From Halomonas fontilapidosi (GTDB lineage: Bacteria > Pseudomonadota > Gammaproteobacteria > Pseudomonadales > Halomonadaceae), in NCBI RefSeq assembly GCF_014192285.1, contig NZ_JACHXQ010000002.1, forward strand, positions 344,968-408,967: a stretch of 64,000 nt of DNA. Direction: 5' to 3'. Shown one piece after another: positions 19,060 through 28,202 of this stretch. Each line of letters starts with the position of its first letter. Within the stretch, counting starts at the first letter, position 1. The notes under the pieces were generated by a model. It saw only the letters and a list, made by a program, of their open reading frames with translations, did no database searches and was not told where the DNA came from. Position numbers and translations under genes: made by a program.

Positions 19060-20055
19060 ATGACCCATGACACCCCCTCAGTGGCCGGCACGTCCCTCCT
19101 GCGCGAGAGTGCCCGCCGCACCCTGGACCTGGAACAGCAGGCCATCGCCGCCCTGGCCGCGCGCCTCGACGACGCCTTCGACCACGCCTGCGAGCTGATC
19201 CTGGCCTGTCGCGGACGCGTGGTGGTCACCGGCATGGGCAAGTCGGGCCATGTCGCCGGCAAGATTGCCGCCACCCTGGCCAGCACCGGCACCCCCGCTT
19301 TCTTCGTGCATCCGGGCGAGGCCAGCCACGGCGACCTGGGCATGATCACCCCCGGCGACGTGGTGCTGGCGCTCTCCAATTCCGGCGAGACCGCCGAGGT
19401 CACCGCCCTGCTGCCGCTACTCAAGCGCATGGGCTCACCGCTGATCAGCATGACCGGACGGCCGGGATCGACCCTGGCGCGACACGCCGATGCCCACCTG
19501 GATGCCGGCGTCGAGCGCGAGGCGTGCCCGCTGGACCTGGCCCCGACATCATCCACCACCGCCGCCCTGGCGTTGGGTGACGCCCTGGCAGTGGCGCTGC
19601 TCGAGTCGCGCGGCTTTACCGCCGAGGACTTCGCCCTCTCCCACCCTGGCGGCAGCCTGGGCAAGCGCCTGCTGCTGCGGGTGGCCGACCTGATGCATGA
19701 AGGCCCGCGACTGCCCCGAGTCGCCCTCGGCAGCCCGCTGCGCGACGCCCTGCTGGAGATCACCCGCCAGGGATTGGGCTTCACCTGCGTGATCGATGCC
19801 GACGGTTACCTCGCCGGGGTCTATACCGACGGCGATCTGCGTCGCACCCTCGACCAGCACAGCGACCTCTCGGGCCTCTGCGTCGATGATGTCATGACCC
19901 GACCGGGCAAGCGGGTGGCCCCCGATACCCTGGCGGCGGAAGCGGTACGCATCATGGAAGACAGCCGTATTTCGGCGCTGGCCGTCGTCGATGCCGACGG
20001 CCGACCGGTTGGCGCCCTGCATATGCACGACCTGCTGGCCAGCGGCGTCATCTGA
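19060..20055 (+). CDS. kdsD: Arabinose-5-phosphate isomerase
   Basis: The 331-residue enzyme has an N-terminal SIS domain (about 40-180, with TGMGKSGHVAGKIAATLASTG and ALSNSGET) and two C-terminal CBS domains (about 200-325, the second ending RPVGALHMHDLLASG). It converts ribulose-5-phosphate to arabinose-5-phosphate for KDO synthesis. The ATG at 19060 gives the E. coli length (328); a TTG at 19024 is also open in frame but extends beyond the family. kdsC follows after 45 bases. Confidence 0.96.
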   Translation: MTHDTPSVAGTSLLRESARRTLDLEQQAIAALAARLDDAFDHACELILACRGRVVVTGMGKSGHVAGKIAATLASTGTPAFFVHPGEASHGDLGMITPGDVVLALSNSGETAEVTALLPLLKRMGSPLISMTGRPGSTLARHADAHLDAGVEREACPLDLAPTSSTTAALALGDALAVALLESRGFTAEDFALSHPGGSLGKRLLLRVADLMHEGPRLPRVALGSPLRDALLEITRQGLGFTCVIDADGYLAGVYTDGDLRRTLDQHSDLSGLCVDDVMTRPGKRVAPDTLAAEAVRIMEDSRISALAVVDADGRPVGALHMHDLLASGVI

Positions 20056-20100
20056 CGCCGCTGCCTCCACCCATCCACGCCCCAGACCGCCGGAGACACC

Positions 20101-20658
20101 ATGACCCTCGACTCCCCCTTGCTCGACAGCCACCTCGTCGACCGCCTGCGCCACGTCCGCCTGCTCGCGCTGGACGTGGACGGTGTGCTCACCGACGGCC
20201 GCCTCTACTTCCAGGCCGATGGCGTCGAGATCAAGGCCTTTCACACCCACGACGGCCATGGCATCAAGCTGGTGCAGCGTGCCGGCATCGTGGTGGCCTT
20301 TATCACCGGCCGCAACTCGCCGATGGTCAGCCGGCGCGCCGCCGCGCTGGGGGTCAAGCATGTCTTCCAGGGGGCCGAGAAAAAACTCAGCGTGCTGCGC
20401 GAACTGTGCAGCCGCCTGGAGCTGGACCTTGAACAGGTTGCCTACTGCGGCGACGACATGCCCGACGTGGCCGCCATACGGCGCGCCGGCGTCGGCATCA
20501 GCGTGCCTGGCGCCCCGGCCTATATCCGCAAGCATGCCGACTGGGTCACCGAATCCGTGGGCGGCCATGGGGCCGTGCGCGAGATCTGCGACACCCTGCT
20601 GCAGACCCAGGGGCACTGGGACGCCGTGCTCGACACCTACCTGCACGGCGCGAGCTGA
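20101..20658 (+). CDS. kdsC: 3-deoxy-manno-octulosonate-8-phosphatase
   Basis: The 185-residue HAD-superfamily phosphatase lacks a cap domain and works as a tetramer. The nucleophile motif is LALDVDGVLTDG (Asp25, Asp27), followed by FITGRNS and the acidic motif YCGDDMPDV. It dephosphorylates KDO-8-phosphate in the cytoplasm to free KDO for lipid A-core synthesis. It lies between kdsD and lptC; the lptC ATG starts 3 bases after its stop. Confidence 0.97.
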   Translation: MTLDSPLLDSHLVDRLRHVRLLALDVDGVLTDGRLYFQADGVEIKAFHTHDGHGIKLVQRAGIVVAFITGRNSPMVSRRAAALGVKHVFQGAEKKLSVLRELCSRLELDLEQVAYCGDDMPDVAAIRRAGVGISVPGAPAYIRKHADWVTESVGGHGAVREICDTLLQTQGHWDAVLDTYLHGAS

Positions 20659-20661
20659 TTG

Positions 20662-21243
20662 ATGCGCCTGCCGCGGCCCGGCTTCCGAAGCACGCTGTTG
20701 CTGCTGCTGCTCGCTCTGGGCGGCGGCATGGCGCTGCTCGACCTGGAGCCGCCGGTTCCCGGCCCGGTGCCGGGCGGGGAAGCCGGGGAGCCGGACTACT
20801 ATCTGGAGGACGCGCGGCTGACCCGTTTCGATGCCCAGGGACGCCCCCATCAGCGGCTCGTCACCCCGCGCCTGACCCATACCCCACATGACGACGTCAC
20901 GCGTCTGGACCAGCCGGAGGCAAGACTGATCGACAACGCGGGTCGGGGCTGGCTGGCCAGTGGCGAGCGCGGCTCCCTGGGAGCGAACGGCGACCTGCTG
21001 ACCCTCTCGGGCAATGCGCGGCTCCTGGCCCCCGCCGAGCGCTGGCAGCTCGATACCGAGGTGCTCCACTTCGATGCCGACAGCGGCCATGCCTGGAGCG
21101 ATACGCCAACTCTGCTGCGCCAGCCACCGCAGCGCATGCGCGGCGAACGCTTCGACGCCTGGATCCATGACAACCGTGTTCGGCTGACCGACAATGTGCG
21201 CGGATACCATCCGCCCGACACCCGCGAGGAGCCCGAGTCATGA
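20662..21243 (+). CDS. lptC: LPS export protein LptC
   Basis: The 193-residue protein has a short basic N-terminus, one membrane anchor (about 11-30, LLLLLLALGGGMALL) and a periplasmic beta-jellyroll typical of LptC (YYLEDARLTRFDAQGRPHQRLVTPRL). LptC joins LptBFG in the inner membrane and passes LPS to LptA. The ATG at 20662 is used; the track frame also includes a TTG immediately before it. It overlaps lptA by 4 bases. Confidence 0.94.
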   Translation: MRLPRPGFRSTLLLLLLALGGGMALLDLEPPVPGPVPGGEAGEPDYYLEDARLTRFDAQGRPHQRLVTPRLTHTPHDDVTRLDQPEARLIDNAGRGWLASGERGSLGANGDLLTLSGNARLLAPAERWQLDTEVLHFDADSGHAWSDTPTLLRQPPQRMRGERFDAWIHDNRVRLTDNVRGYHPPDTREEPES

Positions 21244-21773
21244 CGCGCCCCCCCTTCGCCCCCTTGCTGACCCTGGGTATTGTCGGCTTGTTGATGGGCA
21301 GTGCCCCGACCCTGGCCCTGGAGGGCGATGCCAGCGCCCCGATCGAGGTCGAGGCCGACCGCCTCGACCTTGACGACCGCGCCGGCACCGCCGTCTACCG
21401 CGGCAACGTGGACATCCGCCAGGGCAGCATGCAGCTGACCGGTGCCCGGGTAGAAATCCAGCGCAACGACCAGGGCCAGCTGTCCCGTGCCACCGCCAGC
21501 GGCGAGCGGGCCTACATCGAACAGCGACCCGCGCCAGACGAGCCCCTGGTGCGTGGCTGGGGACGGACTATCGTCTACCATGTCGCCGAGCGTCGCATCG
21601 AGCTGATCGACCGCGCCGAGCTGCACCGGGGCGGTGATACCTTCGATGGCGGCTACCTGGAGTACTTTCTCGACCGTCGCGTGGTCCAGGCCCGCGCCGA
21701 GGCCGAGGGCGTCGAGGAACGCCAGCGCGTGCGCATGACCCTCGAACCCGAACAGTCGGGCAGCCAACAATGA
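21240..21773 (+). CDS. lptA: Lipopolysaccharide transport periplasmic protein LptA
   Basis: The 177-residue protein has a Sec signal peptide ending near ALA (about residue 27) and an OstA/LptA beta-jellyroll beginning [19 protein letters not shown]. The pattern [20 protein letters not shown] is the family signature. LptA oligomers form the periplasmic bridge that carries LPS to LptDE. It overlaps both lptC and lptB by 4 bases, so the three are translationally coupled. Confidence 0.96.
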   Translation: MTRPPFAPLLTLGIVGLLMGSAPTLALEGDASAPIEVEADRLDLDDRAGTAVYRGNVDIRQGSMQLTGARVEIQRNDQGQLSRATASGERAYIEQRPAPDEPLVRGWGRTIVYHVAERRIELIDRAELHRGGDTFDGGYLEYFLDRRVVQARAEAEGVEERQRVRMTLEPEQSGSQQ

Positions 21774-22495
21774 AGACCCTGAACGCCCGCCACCTGGCCA
21801 AGAGCTACAAGCGTCGCCGGGTGGTGCAGGATATCAGCCTCTCCATCGAGCAGGGACGGATCGTCGGGCTGCTGGGTCCCAACGGGGCCGGCAAGACCAC
21901 CTCGTTCTACATGATTGTCGGGCTGGTACGGGCCGACGCCGGGGAGGTCCTCATCGACGACCTCGACCTCTCCACGGCGGCCATGCACGAACGCGCTCGT
22001 GCCGGCATCGGCTACCTGCCCCAGGAGGCCTCGATCTTTCGCAAGCTGTCGGTCGCCGACAACATCATGGCGATCCTCGAGACCCGCAAGGACCTCGACC
22101 GCGCCGCACGCGGGGCCCGGCTCGAGCAGCTGCTCGAGGACTTTCACGTGACGCATATCCGCGACAACCTCGGCATGAGCCTCTCCGGGGGCGAGCGCCG
22201 CCGCGTCGAGATCGCCAGGGCCCTGGCAACCGAGCCCGCCTTCATTCTGCTCGACGAGCCCTTCGCCGGCGTCGACCCCATCTCGGTGGGTGAAATCAAG
22301 AGCATCATCCGCCAACTCAAGGCACGCGACATCGGGGTGCTGATCACCGATCACAACGTGCGCGATACCCTGGACATCTGCGATACCGCCTACATCGTCG
22401 GCGACGGTCGCATCATCGCCGATGGCTCTCCCCAGACGATCCTTGCCGACCAGCGCGTCCGCGAGGTCTATCTGGGCGAGGACTTCCGCCTCTGA
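21770..22495 (+). CDS. lptB: LPS export ABC transporter ATPase LptB
   Basis: The 241-residue ATPase has Walker [10 protein letters not shown], the signature [15 protein letters not shown], the Walker [14 protein letters not shown] and the switch His in ITDHNVRD, all at usual spacing. The length equals E. coli LptB. It powers LPS extraction from the inner membrane with LptFG, which are not in this window. rpoN follows after 142 bases that contain a sigma-54-type promoter. Confidence 0.98.
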   Translation: MKTLNARHLAKSYKRRRVVQDISLSIEQGRIVGLLGPNGAGKTTSFYMIVGLVRADAGEVLIDDLDLSTAAMHERARAGIGYLPQEASIFRKLSVADNIMAILETRKDLDRAARGARLEQLLEDFHVTHIRDNLGMSLSGGERRRVEIARALATEPAFILLDEPFAGVDPISVGEIKSIIRQLKARDIGVLITDHNVRDTLDICDTAYIVGDGRIIADGSPQTILADQRVREVYLGEDFRL

Positions 22496-22549
22496 CCGCA
22501 GCCCTCTGATATAACTGTCGTTATCATGCGACGGCATGAAGATTGCGCA

Positions 22550-22565
22550 TGGCACGATTGTTGCA
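22550..22565 (+). promoter_or_regulatory. Consensus sigma-54 (-24/-12) promoter in front of rpoN
   Basis: The sequence TGGCAC, five bases, then TTGCA matches the sigma-54 consensus exactly, with the GG and GC dinucleotides 10 bases apart. It lies 73 bases upstream of the rpoN start codon in an otherwise non-coding gap, on the same strand. Transcription would start near 22576. No enhancer-binding site was recognised. Confidence 0.75.
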
Positions 22566-22637
22566 GATTTTGCGCTTGCATGCCCCCTGGCCAGCGGCTA
22601 GGGTTGGGGTTTTCGGCAAGTCGAGGGCATTCGTCTC

Positions 22638-24062
22638 ATGGCCATGAAGGCGTCCCTGCAACTGCGCGTCGGCACCCAGCTGACCATGACCCCGCAGCTG
22701 CAGCAGGCCATCGCCCTGCTGCAGCTCTCGACCCTGGATCTGCGCCAGGAGATCCAGCAGGCGCTGGAATCCAACCCGATGCTCGAGGTCGAGGACGACT
22801 TCGGCGAGCAGGCGGTGAGCGAGGCAGCCGACGAGGAGTGGGCCAGCGAGATCCCCGACCAGCTCAGCACCGACAGTGACTGGTCCGACACCTATCAGGA
22901 CCTGGGTACCGCGCCCGCCGGCAGCGGTGGCGAGGGCCCTGACTTCGAACGCCAGGCATCAGGCCAGAGCCTCCAGAGCCACCTGGCCTGGCAGCTGGCC
23001 ATGACCGATCTGGATGCGCGCCAGCAGCGCATCGCCGAGAACCTGATCGACGCCGTCAACGGCGACGGCTACCTGATACAGCCGCTGGAGGAAATCCGTG
23101 ACGGCCTCAAGGATCAGGGTCTCGAGGGCCTCAAGTCCCGTGAGGTCGAGCAGGTGCTGTTGCGCCTGCAGCAGTTCGAGCCCACCGGCATCTTTGCTCG
23201 TGACCTGCGCGAGTGCCTGATGCTGCAGCTGGCCAGCCTGCCCGACGATACGCCGCTGCTGCCGCAGGCCCGCCGCCTGGTCCGCCAGTTCCTCGAGGCC
23301 CTCGGCGGCGACGACCGTCGCCTTCTGAAGCGCCGCCTCGGTCTCGACGACGCGGCCCTGGAGACGGTAATCGCGCTGGTGCGCTCGCTGGACCCGCGCC
23401 CCGGCAGCGCCTTCACCGACAGCGACAGCTCTTATGTCATCCCCGACCTGATTGCCCGCCACACCCGCGATGGCTGGCAGGTGGAGCTGAATCCCGAGGC
23501 CATGCCGCGCCTGCGCATCCAGCCCGACTATGCTGCCCTGATCCGACGAGCCGACAAGAGCGATGACAACCAGTTTCTCAAGGACCACCTGCAGGAAGCA
23601 CGCTGGCTGATGAAGAGCCTCTCCAGCCGCAACGACACCCTGCTGCGCGTGGGCCGCGAGATCATGGTGCGTCAGCTCGACTTCCTGGAGCACGGTGAGG
23701 AGGCGATGAAGCCGCTGATCCTGGCCGATATCGCCCAGGTCGTGGAAATGCACGAGTCGACCATCTCACGCGTCACGACCCAGAAGTTCATCCACACGCC
23801 ACGCGGCATGTTCGAACTCAAGTACTTCTTCTCCAGCCAGGTGGGGGGCGGCAGCGGCGAGGGGGATGCTCACTCCAGCACCGCCATCCGCGCGCGGATT
23901 CGCAAGCTGATCCAGGACGAGCCTGCCCGCAAGCCGCTCTCCGACAGCAAGCTGGTCACCCTGCTCGGCGAGGCCGGCATCAGCGTCGCACGGCGCACCG
24001 TGGCAAAGTACCGCGAAGCGATGGATATCCCCTCCTCCAGCGAACGCAAGCGGTTGAAATGA
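22638..24062 (+). CDS. rpoN: RNA polymerase sigma-54 factor RpoN
   Basis: The 474-residue protein has three parts. The Gln/Leu-rich region I (MKASLQLRVGTQLTMTPQLQ..) is the target of AAA+ enhancer-binding proteins. An acidic region II (about 50-100) follows, and then the core- and DNA-binding region III. The C-terminal RpoN box ARRTVAKYRE is at residues 451-460, and a HTH lies before it. It directs transcription of nitrogen, motility and polyamine-type genes in related bacteria. It follows lptB and precedes hpf, the conserved order. A sigma-54 promoter sits in its own upstream region. Confidence 0.99.
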   Translation: MAMKASLQLRVGTQLTMTPQLQQAIALLQLSTLDLRQEIQQALESNPMLEVEDDFGEQAVSEAADEEWASEIPDQLSTDSDWSDTYQDLGTAPAGSGGEGPDFERQASGQSLQSHLAWQLAMTDLDARQQRIAENLIDAVNGDGYLIQPLEEIRDGLKDQGLEGLKSREVEQVLLRLQQFEPTGIFARDLRECLMLQLASLPDDTPLLPQARRLVRQFLEALGGDDRRLLKRRLGLDDAALETVIALVRSLDPRPGSAFTDSDSSYVIPDLIARHTRDGWQVELNPEAMPRLRIQPDYAALIRRADKSDDNQFLKDHLQEARWLMKSLSSRNDTLLRVGREIMVRQLDFLEHGEEAMKPLILADIAQVVEMHESTISRVTTQKFIHTPRGMFELKYFFSSQVGGGSGEGDAHSSTAIRARIRKLIQDEPARKPLSDSKLVTLLGEAGISVARRTVAKYREAMDIPSSSERKRLK

Positions 24063-24085
24063 CGCCGCTCGTGCGGCTCCTGAAT

Positions 24086-24101
24086 CCCCTCGCCCGAGGG
24101 G
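24086..24101 (+). terminator. Short hairpin between rpoN and hpf
   Basis: A 7-bp stem CCCCTCG/CGAGGGG with a very tight 2-base central loop lies 24 bases after the rpoN stop. It may act as an attenuator or mRNA-processing site in the long operon; there is no T-run. Confidence 0.3.
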
Positions 24102-24163
24102 CTATGCAGAACAGCAAAAAGGGTTACAATCGACCCATCACCCGAAAGAGCAAGGAGCGTGTC

Positions 24164-24472
24164 ATGCAAGTCAACATCACCGGCCATCATATGGAACTGA
24201 CCGACGCCCTGCGTGACTATGTGCAAGAGAAGCTCGCCCGCGTGGAGCGTCACTACGACAACATCACCACCGTGCAGGTCACCCTCTCCGTGGAAAAGGA
24301 GCGCCAGCAGGCGGCCTGCACCCTGCACGCAGCCGGTGCCGACCTCCATGCCGAAGCCATGGATAATGACATGTATGCCGCCATCGATGCGCTGGCCGAC
24401 AAGCTCGACCGCCAGCTCGTCAAGCACAAGGAAAAAGCCCAGGCCCGCGCCCAGGGCGCCGGCGCTCGCTGA
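24164..24472 (+). CDS. hpf: Ribosome hibernation promoting factor, short form
   Basis: The ATG at 24164 (MQVNITGHHMELTDALRDYV) has AAGGAG 6 bases upstream. The longer in-frame stretch before it covers the rpoN-hpf gap and is rejected. The product has 102 residues, one S30AE domain with no C-terminal extension, so it is the short HPF that promotes 100S ribosome dimers together with RMF. It is encoded between rpoN and ptsN, the standard order. Confidence 0.97.
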   Translation: MQVNITGHHMELTDALRDYVQEKLARVERHYDNITTVQVTLSVEKERQQAACTLHAAGADLHAEAMDNDMYAAIDALADKLDRQLVKHKEKAQARAQGAGAR

Positions 24473-24479
24473 TTTCGCC

Positions 24480-24965
24480 ATGACACTGGACGCCATCCTG
24501 CCCCCCGAGCGCACCCTCTTCGATGTGCCCGGGGGGAGCAAGAAGCGGGTGCTGGAGTTCTTCAGCACCTTCATTGCCCAGAACACGCCCAGCCTCGACA
24601 GTCAGGAGGTCTTCAGCCGACTGATCGGGCGCGAGCGACTGGGCAGCACCGGCATCGGCAACGGGGTCGCCATCCCCCATGCCCGCAATCCCCACTGCAA
24701 GGCCCCCATTGCCGGCTTTCTCAAGCTGACCGAGCCGGTGGACTTCGATGCCATCGATGGTGAGCCAGTCGACCTGGTGTTCGTGCTGCTGGTGCCGGAG
24801 GAGGCCGACGAGGCCCACCTGGCGCTGCTCGGCCAGGTGGCCGGTGTGATGAACGATGTCGAGACCCGCTCTCAGCTGCGTCAAAGCAGCAGCCAGCGCG
24901 AACTCCATGAGCGCCTCACGGAGGCCATCCGACGACAGGCGCCGGCTGGCAGCCAGGGAAGCTGA
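24480..24965 (+). CDS. ptsN: PTS IIA-like nitrogen regulatory protein PtsN
   Basis: The ATG at 24480 gives 161 residues (E. coli 163). The phosphorylated histidine is H67 in NGVAIPHARNP. The EIIA-fructose-like fold pattern (FLKLTEPVDFDAIDGEPVDLVFVLLVP) is clear. PtsN receives phosphate from NPr (ptsO, encoded here) and EI-Ntr (ptsP, not in the window), and controls potassium transport and other processes by protein contact. It starts 7 bases after hpf. Confidence 0.97.
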   Translation: MTLDAILPPERTLFDVPGGSKKRVLEFFSTFIAQNTPSLDSQEVFSRLIGRERLGSTGIGNGVAIPHARNPHCKAPIAGFLKLTEPVDFDAIDGEPVDLVFVLLVPEEADEAHLALLGQVAGVMNDVETRSQLRQSSSQRELHERLTEAIRRQAPAGSQGS

Positions 24966-25013
24966 CGCCGTCACCTCGGGCCTGCCCGGCCATTCCACGA
25001 CCAGGAGACCCGC

Positions 25014-25934
25014 ATGCAGCTTGTGATCATCAGTGGCCGGTCAGGCTCCGGCAAGTCGATCGCGCTGCAGGCGCTGGAAGACCTGGGCTACTACGCGATC
25101 GATAACCTGCCGGCCATGTTGCTGGGCCCGCTCATCGATGAGCTCCAGAATGACCGCTCAATGCGCTCCTCGATTGCCGTCAGCATTGACGCCCGCAATC
25201 TGCCAGCTGCCCTGGCGCGTTTTCCCGAGCTGCTAGAAGAACTACGGGCCCGCCAGGTCGACTGCCAGGTGGTCTACCTGACCACCGACGCGCGCATCCT
25301 CCTCGAGCGCTTCTCGCAGACCCGCCGCCGCCACCCCCTGACCCGCGGCAGCGACATGACCCTCGCCGAGGCCATCGACACCGAGGAGCAGTCGCTCTCC
25401 GGCATCCGCGACCTCGCCGACCTGGTAATCGATACCACGCGCCTTTCGGTGCATGAACTCCGCGGTCGCATCACCGATCAGGTCGCCGGCCACCAGGCCG
25501 AGCGGATGACGCTGACGGTCGAATCCTTCGGCTTCAAGCGCGGGGTGCCGCTGGATGCGGACATCGTCTTCGATGCCCGCTGCCTGCCCAACCCCTACTG
25601 GGACCCGGCGCTGCGCGACGCCACCGGGCGTGATGCCAGCATCATCGCCTTCCTCGACGGCTATCCGGTGGTCACCGAGATGCTCGACGATATCCTCGTC
25701 TGGGTGGAGCGCTGGCTGCCGCACTACCGGGCCAGCCAGCGCAGCTACCTGACCTTGGCCATCGGCTGCACCGGCGGCCAGCATCGCTCGGTCTACCTGG
25801 CGGAGCGCCTGGCCGACCGGCTGGCAAGCCGACAAGACGGAGTGCGGCTTCGTCATCGTGAACTGGGGGTGCAGATCACCCTCCCCGCTGGCCAGGACGC
25901 GGTCGGCAGTCAACCGACCAAGGAAGGAAGCTGA
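25014..25934 (+). CDS. rapZ: RNase adapter protein RapZ
   Basis: The 306-residue protein has an N-terminal P-loop GRSGSGKS (residues 8-15) and the C-terminal RapZ domain with the conserved LAIGCTGGQHRSVYLAERLA. In E. coli RapZ binds the small RNA GlmZ and delivers it to RNase E, so tuning glmS; it also senses glucosamine-6-phosphate. Its size is about 20 residues above E. coli (284), with the additional residues in the C-terminal tail. Whether a GlmZ-like RNA exists in this genome cannot be told from the window. Confidence 0.96.
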   Translation: MQLVIISGRSGSGKSIALQALEDLGYYAIDNLPAMLLGPLIDELQNDRSMRSSIAVSIDARNLPAALARFPELLEELRARQVDCQVVYLTTDARILLERFSQTRRRHPLTRGSDMTLAEAIDTEEQSLSGIRDLADLVIDTTRLSVHELRGRITDQVAGHQAERMTLTVESFGFKRGVPLDADIVFDARCLPNPYWDPALRDATGRDASIIAFLDGYPVVTEMLDDILVWVERWLPHYRASQRSYLTLAIGCTGGQHRSVYLAERLADRLASRQDGVRLRHRELGVQITLPAGQDAVGSQPTKEGS

Positions 25935-25937
25935 GGC

Positions 25938-26207
25938 GTGCCGAGTCGCAAGCTGACCCTGACCAACCGGCGCGGCCTGCATGCCCGCGCCGCCACCAAA
26001 CTGGTGCAGTGCTGCCAGCCCTTTGACGCCCGCGTCACGGTTTGGCGCGGTAACCAGCAAGCCGATGCCGGTAATATCATGTCGCTGCTGATCCTTGCAG
26101 CCCCCTGCGGCACCGAACTGGAGATCAGTGCCGAGGGAAAGGATGCCGAGGCAGCCCTCGAGGCGATCACTGCGCTCTTCGAGGCCCGCTTCGATGAGGA
26201 TGGCTGA
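25938..26207 (+). CDS. ptsO: Phosphocarrier protein NPr (HPr family)
   Basis: The gene starts with a GTG at 25938, three bases after the rapZ stop, with an AAGGAAG ribosome site inside the rapZ end. The 89-residue HPr-fold protein has its phospho-accepting H15 in NRRGLHARAATKLV and a serine-region motif ADAGNIMSLLILAA. It passes phosphate to PtsN in the nitrogen PTS. It is the last gene of the rpoN-hpf-ptsN-rapZ-ptsO run and ends 5 bases from the convergent pmbA. Confidence 0.96.
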   Translation: MPSRKLTLTNRRGLHARAATKLVQCCQPFDARVTVWRGNQQADAGNIMSLLILAAPCGTELEISAEGKDAEAALEAITALFEARFDEDG

Positions 26208-26212
26208 CGCCG

Positions 26213-27553
26213 TCAGCTACCGGCCACCATCATCTCGTCGACCAGCCAGCTGCCGGTGTGGATGCTGCCGCGGGTATCGATGTCGCTCCCGACGCCGACC
26301 AGGCCCTGGAACATCGACTCCAGATTGCCGGCAATAGTGAACTCCTCCACGGGATAGCGGATCTCGCCATCCTCGACCCAGAAGCCGGCCGCCCCGCGCG
26401 AGTAGTCGCCGGTCACAGCGTTGACCCCCTGCCCCATCAGCTCGGTGACCAGCACACCGCGACCCATGCGCGCGAGCAGCGCCTCGCGGCTTTCCAACGG
26501 CGCGGAGACGCGCAGGTTGCGCGCGCCCCCGGCATTGCCGGTGGTCTCGAGCCCCAGCCGTCGGGCGCTGTAGGCCGAGAGCATGTAGCTGGCCAGGCGA
26601 CCATCGCGAATGAAGACGTTGTCACGTGTCTGTACGCCGTCGCCATCGAAGGGCGAGCTTGCCATGGCACCGACCTCCATGGGCCGTTCGCCGAGGCTGA
26701 ACCACTCGGGAAAGAGGGGGGTGTTCAACCGGTCGCACAGGAAGGACGCCTGGCGATAGAGGGCGCCCCCGGCGATCGCGCCCATCAGGTGGCCCACCAG
26801 GCCGCTGGCCAGGCTCGGGTCGAAGAGCACCGGCATCCTGCCGGTGGCCGGGCGCCGGGCGCCCAGGCGTCGCAGGGTGCGCCGGGCGGCGCTCTCGCCC
26901 ACCGCCTCGGCAGCGGCCATGTCGCGCGGGGCACGTGCGCTGGTGTAGTCGTAATCGCGCTGCATGCCGTTCTCGTCCTCGGCAATCAACATGCAGGAGA
27001 GCGAGTGACGGCTGCCACACTGGCTGCCCAGGAAGCCATGGCTGTTGGCGTAGACGCGCACCCCCTCGCCGCTCGAGAGGCTGGCCCCGTCGGAGCTCCT
27101 GATGCCCGCCATGCCTCGGCCGGCCGCCTCGCAACGCAGCGCCAGGTCGGTGGCCTCGTCGATGGAGAGCGGCCAGGGATGGTGGACATCGAGGTCCGGC
27201 AGCTCGGTCGCCATCAGGCGCGCATCAGCCAGGCCCGAGGCCGGATCCTCGCCGGTGTGACGGGCGATCGCCAGCGCCTTCTCGACCACGGCCCGCACCG
27301 ACGTCTCGCCGGCGTCGCTGGAGGAGGCACTGCCCTTGCGCTGCCCCACGTAGACGGTTACCGCGATGCCCTGATCCCGGGACAGTTCGACCGTCTCCAC
27401 CTCGCCCTCGCGAACACTGACGCCGACGCCCTGGTCGACGCTCGCCCCCACCTCGCAGGCATCGGCCCCCAGCCGGCGGGCCAGCTCCAGGGCCATGCGG
27501 GCGCGACTCTCCAGCAGGGTTTGCTGCGCGGCGGCATCGAAAGCCTGTGTCAT
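26213..27553 (-). CDS. pmbA: Metalloprotease PmbA (TldE)
   Basis: The 446-residue protein is the non-metal subunit of the TldD/TldE peptidase. N-terminal signature motifs (VSVREGEVETVELSRDQGIAV) and the C-terminal MGQGVNAVTGDYSRGAAGFW..G segments match PmbA. It lacks the HExxxH motif found in TldD, as expected. With TldD it degrades unfolded peptides and matures peptides such as microcin B17 in enteric bacteria. It is convergent with ptsO and divergent from darP. Confidence 0.97.
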   Translation of the reverse strand: MTQAFDAAAQQTLLESRARMALELARRLGADACEVGASVDQGVGVSVREGEVETVELSRDQGIAVTVYVGQRKGSASSSDAGETSVRAVVEKALAIARHTGEDPASGLADARLMATELPDLDVHHPWPLSIDEATDLALRCEAAGRGMAGIRSSDGASLSSGEGVRVYANSHGFLGSQCGSRHSLSCMLIAEDENGMQRDYDYTSARAPRDMAAAEAVGESAARRTLRRLGARRPATGRMPVLFDPSLASGLVGHLMGAIAGGALYRQASFLCDRLNTPLFPEWFSLGERPMEVGAMASSPFDGDGVQTRDNVFIRDGRLASYMLSAYSARRLGLETTGNAGGARNLRVSAPLESREALLARMGRGVLVTELMGQGVNAVTGDYSRGAAGFWVEDGEIRYPVEEFTIAGNLESMFQGLVGVGSDIDTRGSIHTGSWLVDEMMVAGS

Positions 27554-27628
27554 GAACGTCTCTCCTTACTCGGCCGGCCTTCGAACCGGCCCTCAAGATG
27601 ATGCATTGTCCAGCCCCGTGTCGCGGGC

Positions 27629-27637
27629 TGATATACT
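27629..27637 (+). promoter_or_regulatory. Extended -10 promoter of darP
   Basis: TGATATACT (TGn directly before TATACT) lies 37 bases before the darP ATG. No good -35 hexamer is at the usual distance (TTGTCC is 20 bases away), which fits an extended -10 promoter. Confidence 0.45.
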
Positions 27638-27673
27638 GTTGCGCAATTCGATCCCGACCAACGTGGAACCGGC

Positions 27674-28180
27674 ATGACTCAGGAAGACCTCTCCCCGGCC
27701 GACGAGCGGCCCAGCAAGTCCCAGCTCAAACGCGAGATGCAGGCCCTGCAGCAGCTCGGCGAGCAGATCATCGCCATGAGCGACGCCCAGCGCGCCCGCT
27801 TCCCGCTCTCCGACGACCTGCTGCGGGCCGTCGAGGAGACCGGACGCATCAAGGCCCGCGAGGCCCGACGCCGCCACATGCAGTATGTCGGCAAGCTGAT
27901 GCGCGGCGAGGACCTGGACGGCATCCAGGCAGTATTCGACGAGATCGAGAACGAGACCCTACGCCGCGATCATGCTTTCCACCGCCTCGAACAGTGGCGC
28001 GACCGGCTGATCACCGAGGGCGACGACGCCGTCGAGGCCTTTGTGGCCGAGTTTCCCGACATCGAGCGCCAGGCCCTGCGCCAGCTGATCCGCAACGCCC
28101 GCCGCGAGCGAGAGCAGGGCAAGCCCCCGACCAACGCCCGCCGGCTGTTCAAGCTGATCCGCGACGGCGCCGGCCTCTGA
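27674..28180 (+). CDS. darP: Ribosome biogenesis factor DarP (YjgA, DUF615)
   Basis: The 168-residue highly charged helical protein has conserved YjgA blocks: SKSQLKREMQALQQLGEQ near the N-terminus, ARRRHMQYVGKLMR in the middle and NARRLFKLIRD at the C-terminus. In E. coli it binds late 50S precursors near the peptidyl-transferase centre. It is placed next to pmbA (divergent) and convergent with tldD, so the pmbA and tldD genes flank it. Confidence 0.95.
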   Translation: MTQEDLSPADERPSKSQLKREMQALQQLGEQIIAMSDAQRARFPLSDDLLRAVEETGRIKAREARRRHMQYVGKLMRGEDLDGIQAVFDEIENETLRRDHAFHRLEQWRDRLITEGDDAVEAFVAEFPDIERQALRQLIRNARREREQGKPPTNARRLFKLIRDGAGL

Positions 28181-28202
28181 AGCGTGAAGCTTCCCGAAGG
28201 GG

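Noticed and set aside
24213-24479. PtsN read as a 250-aa protein fused to sequence inside hpf
   Set aside because: The upstream part is hpf in another frame. The ATG at 24480 gives the normal PtsN length.
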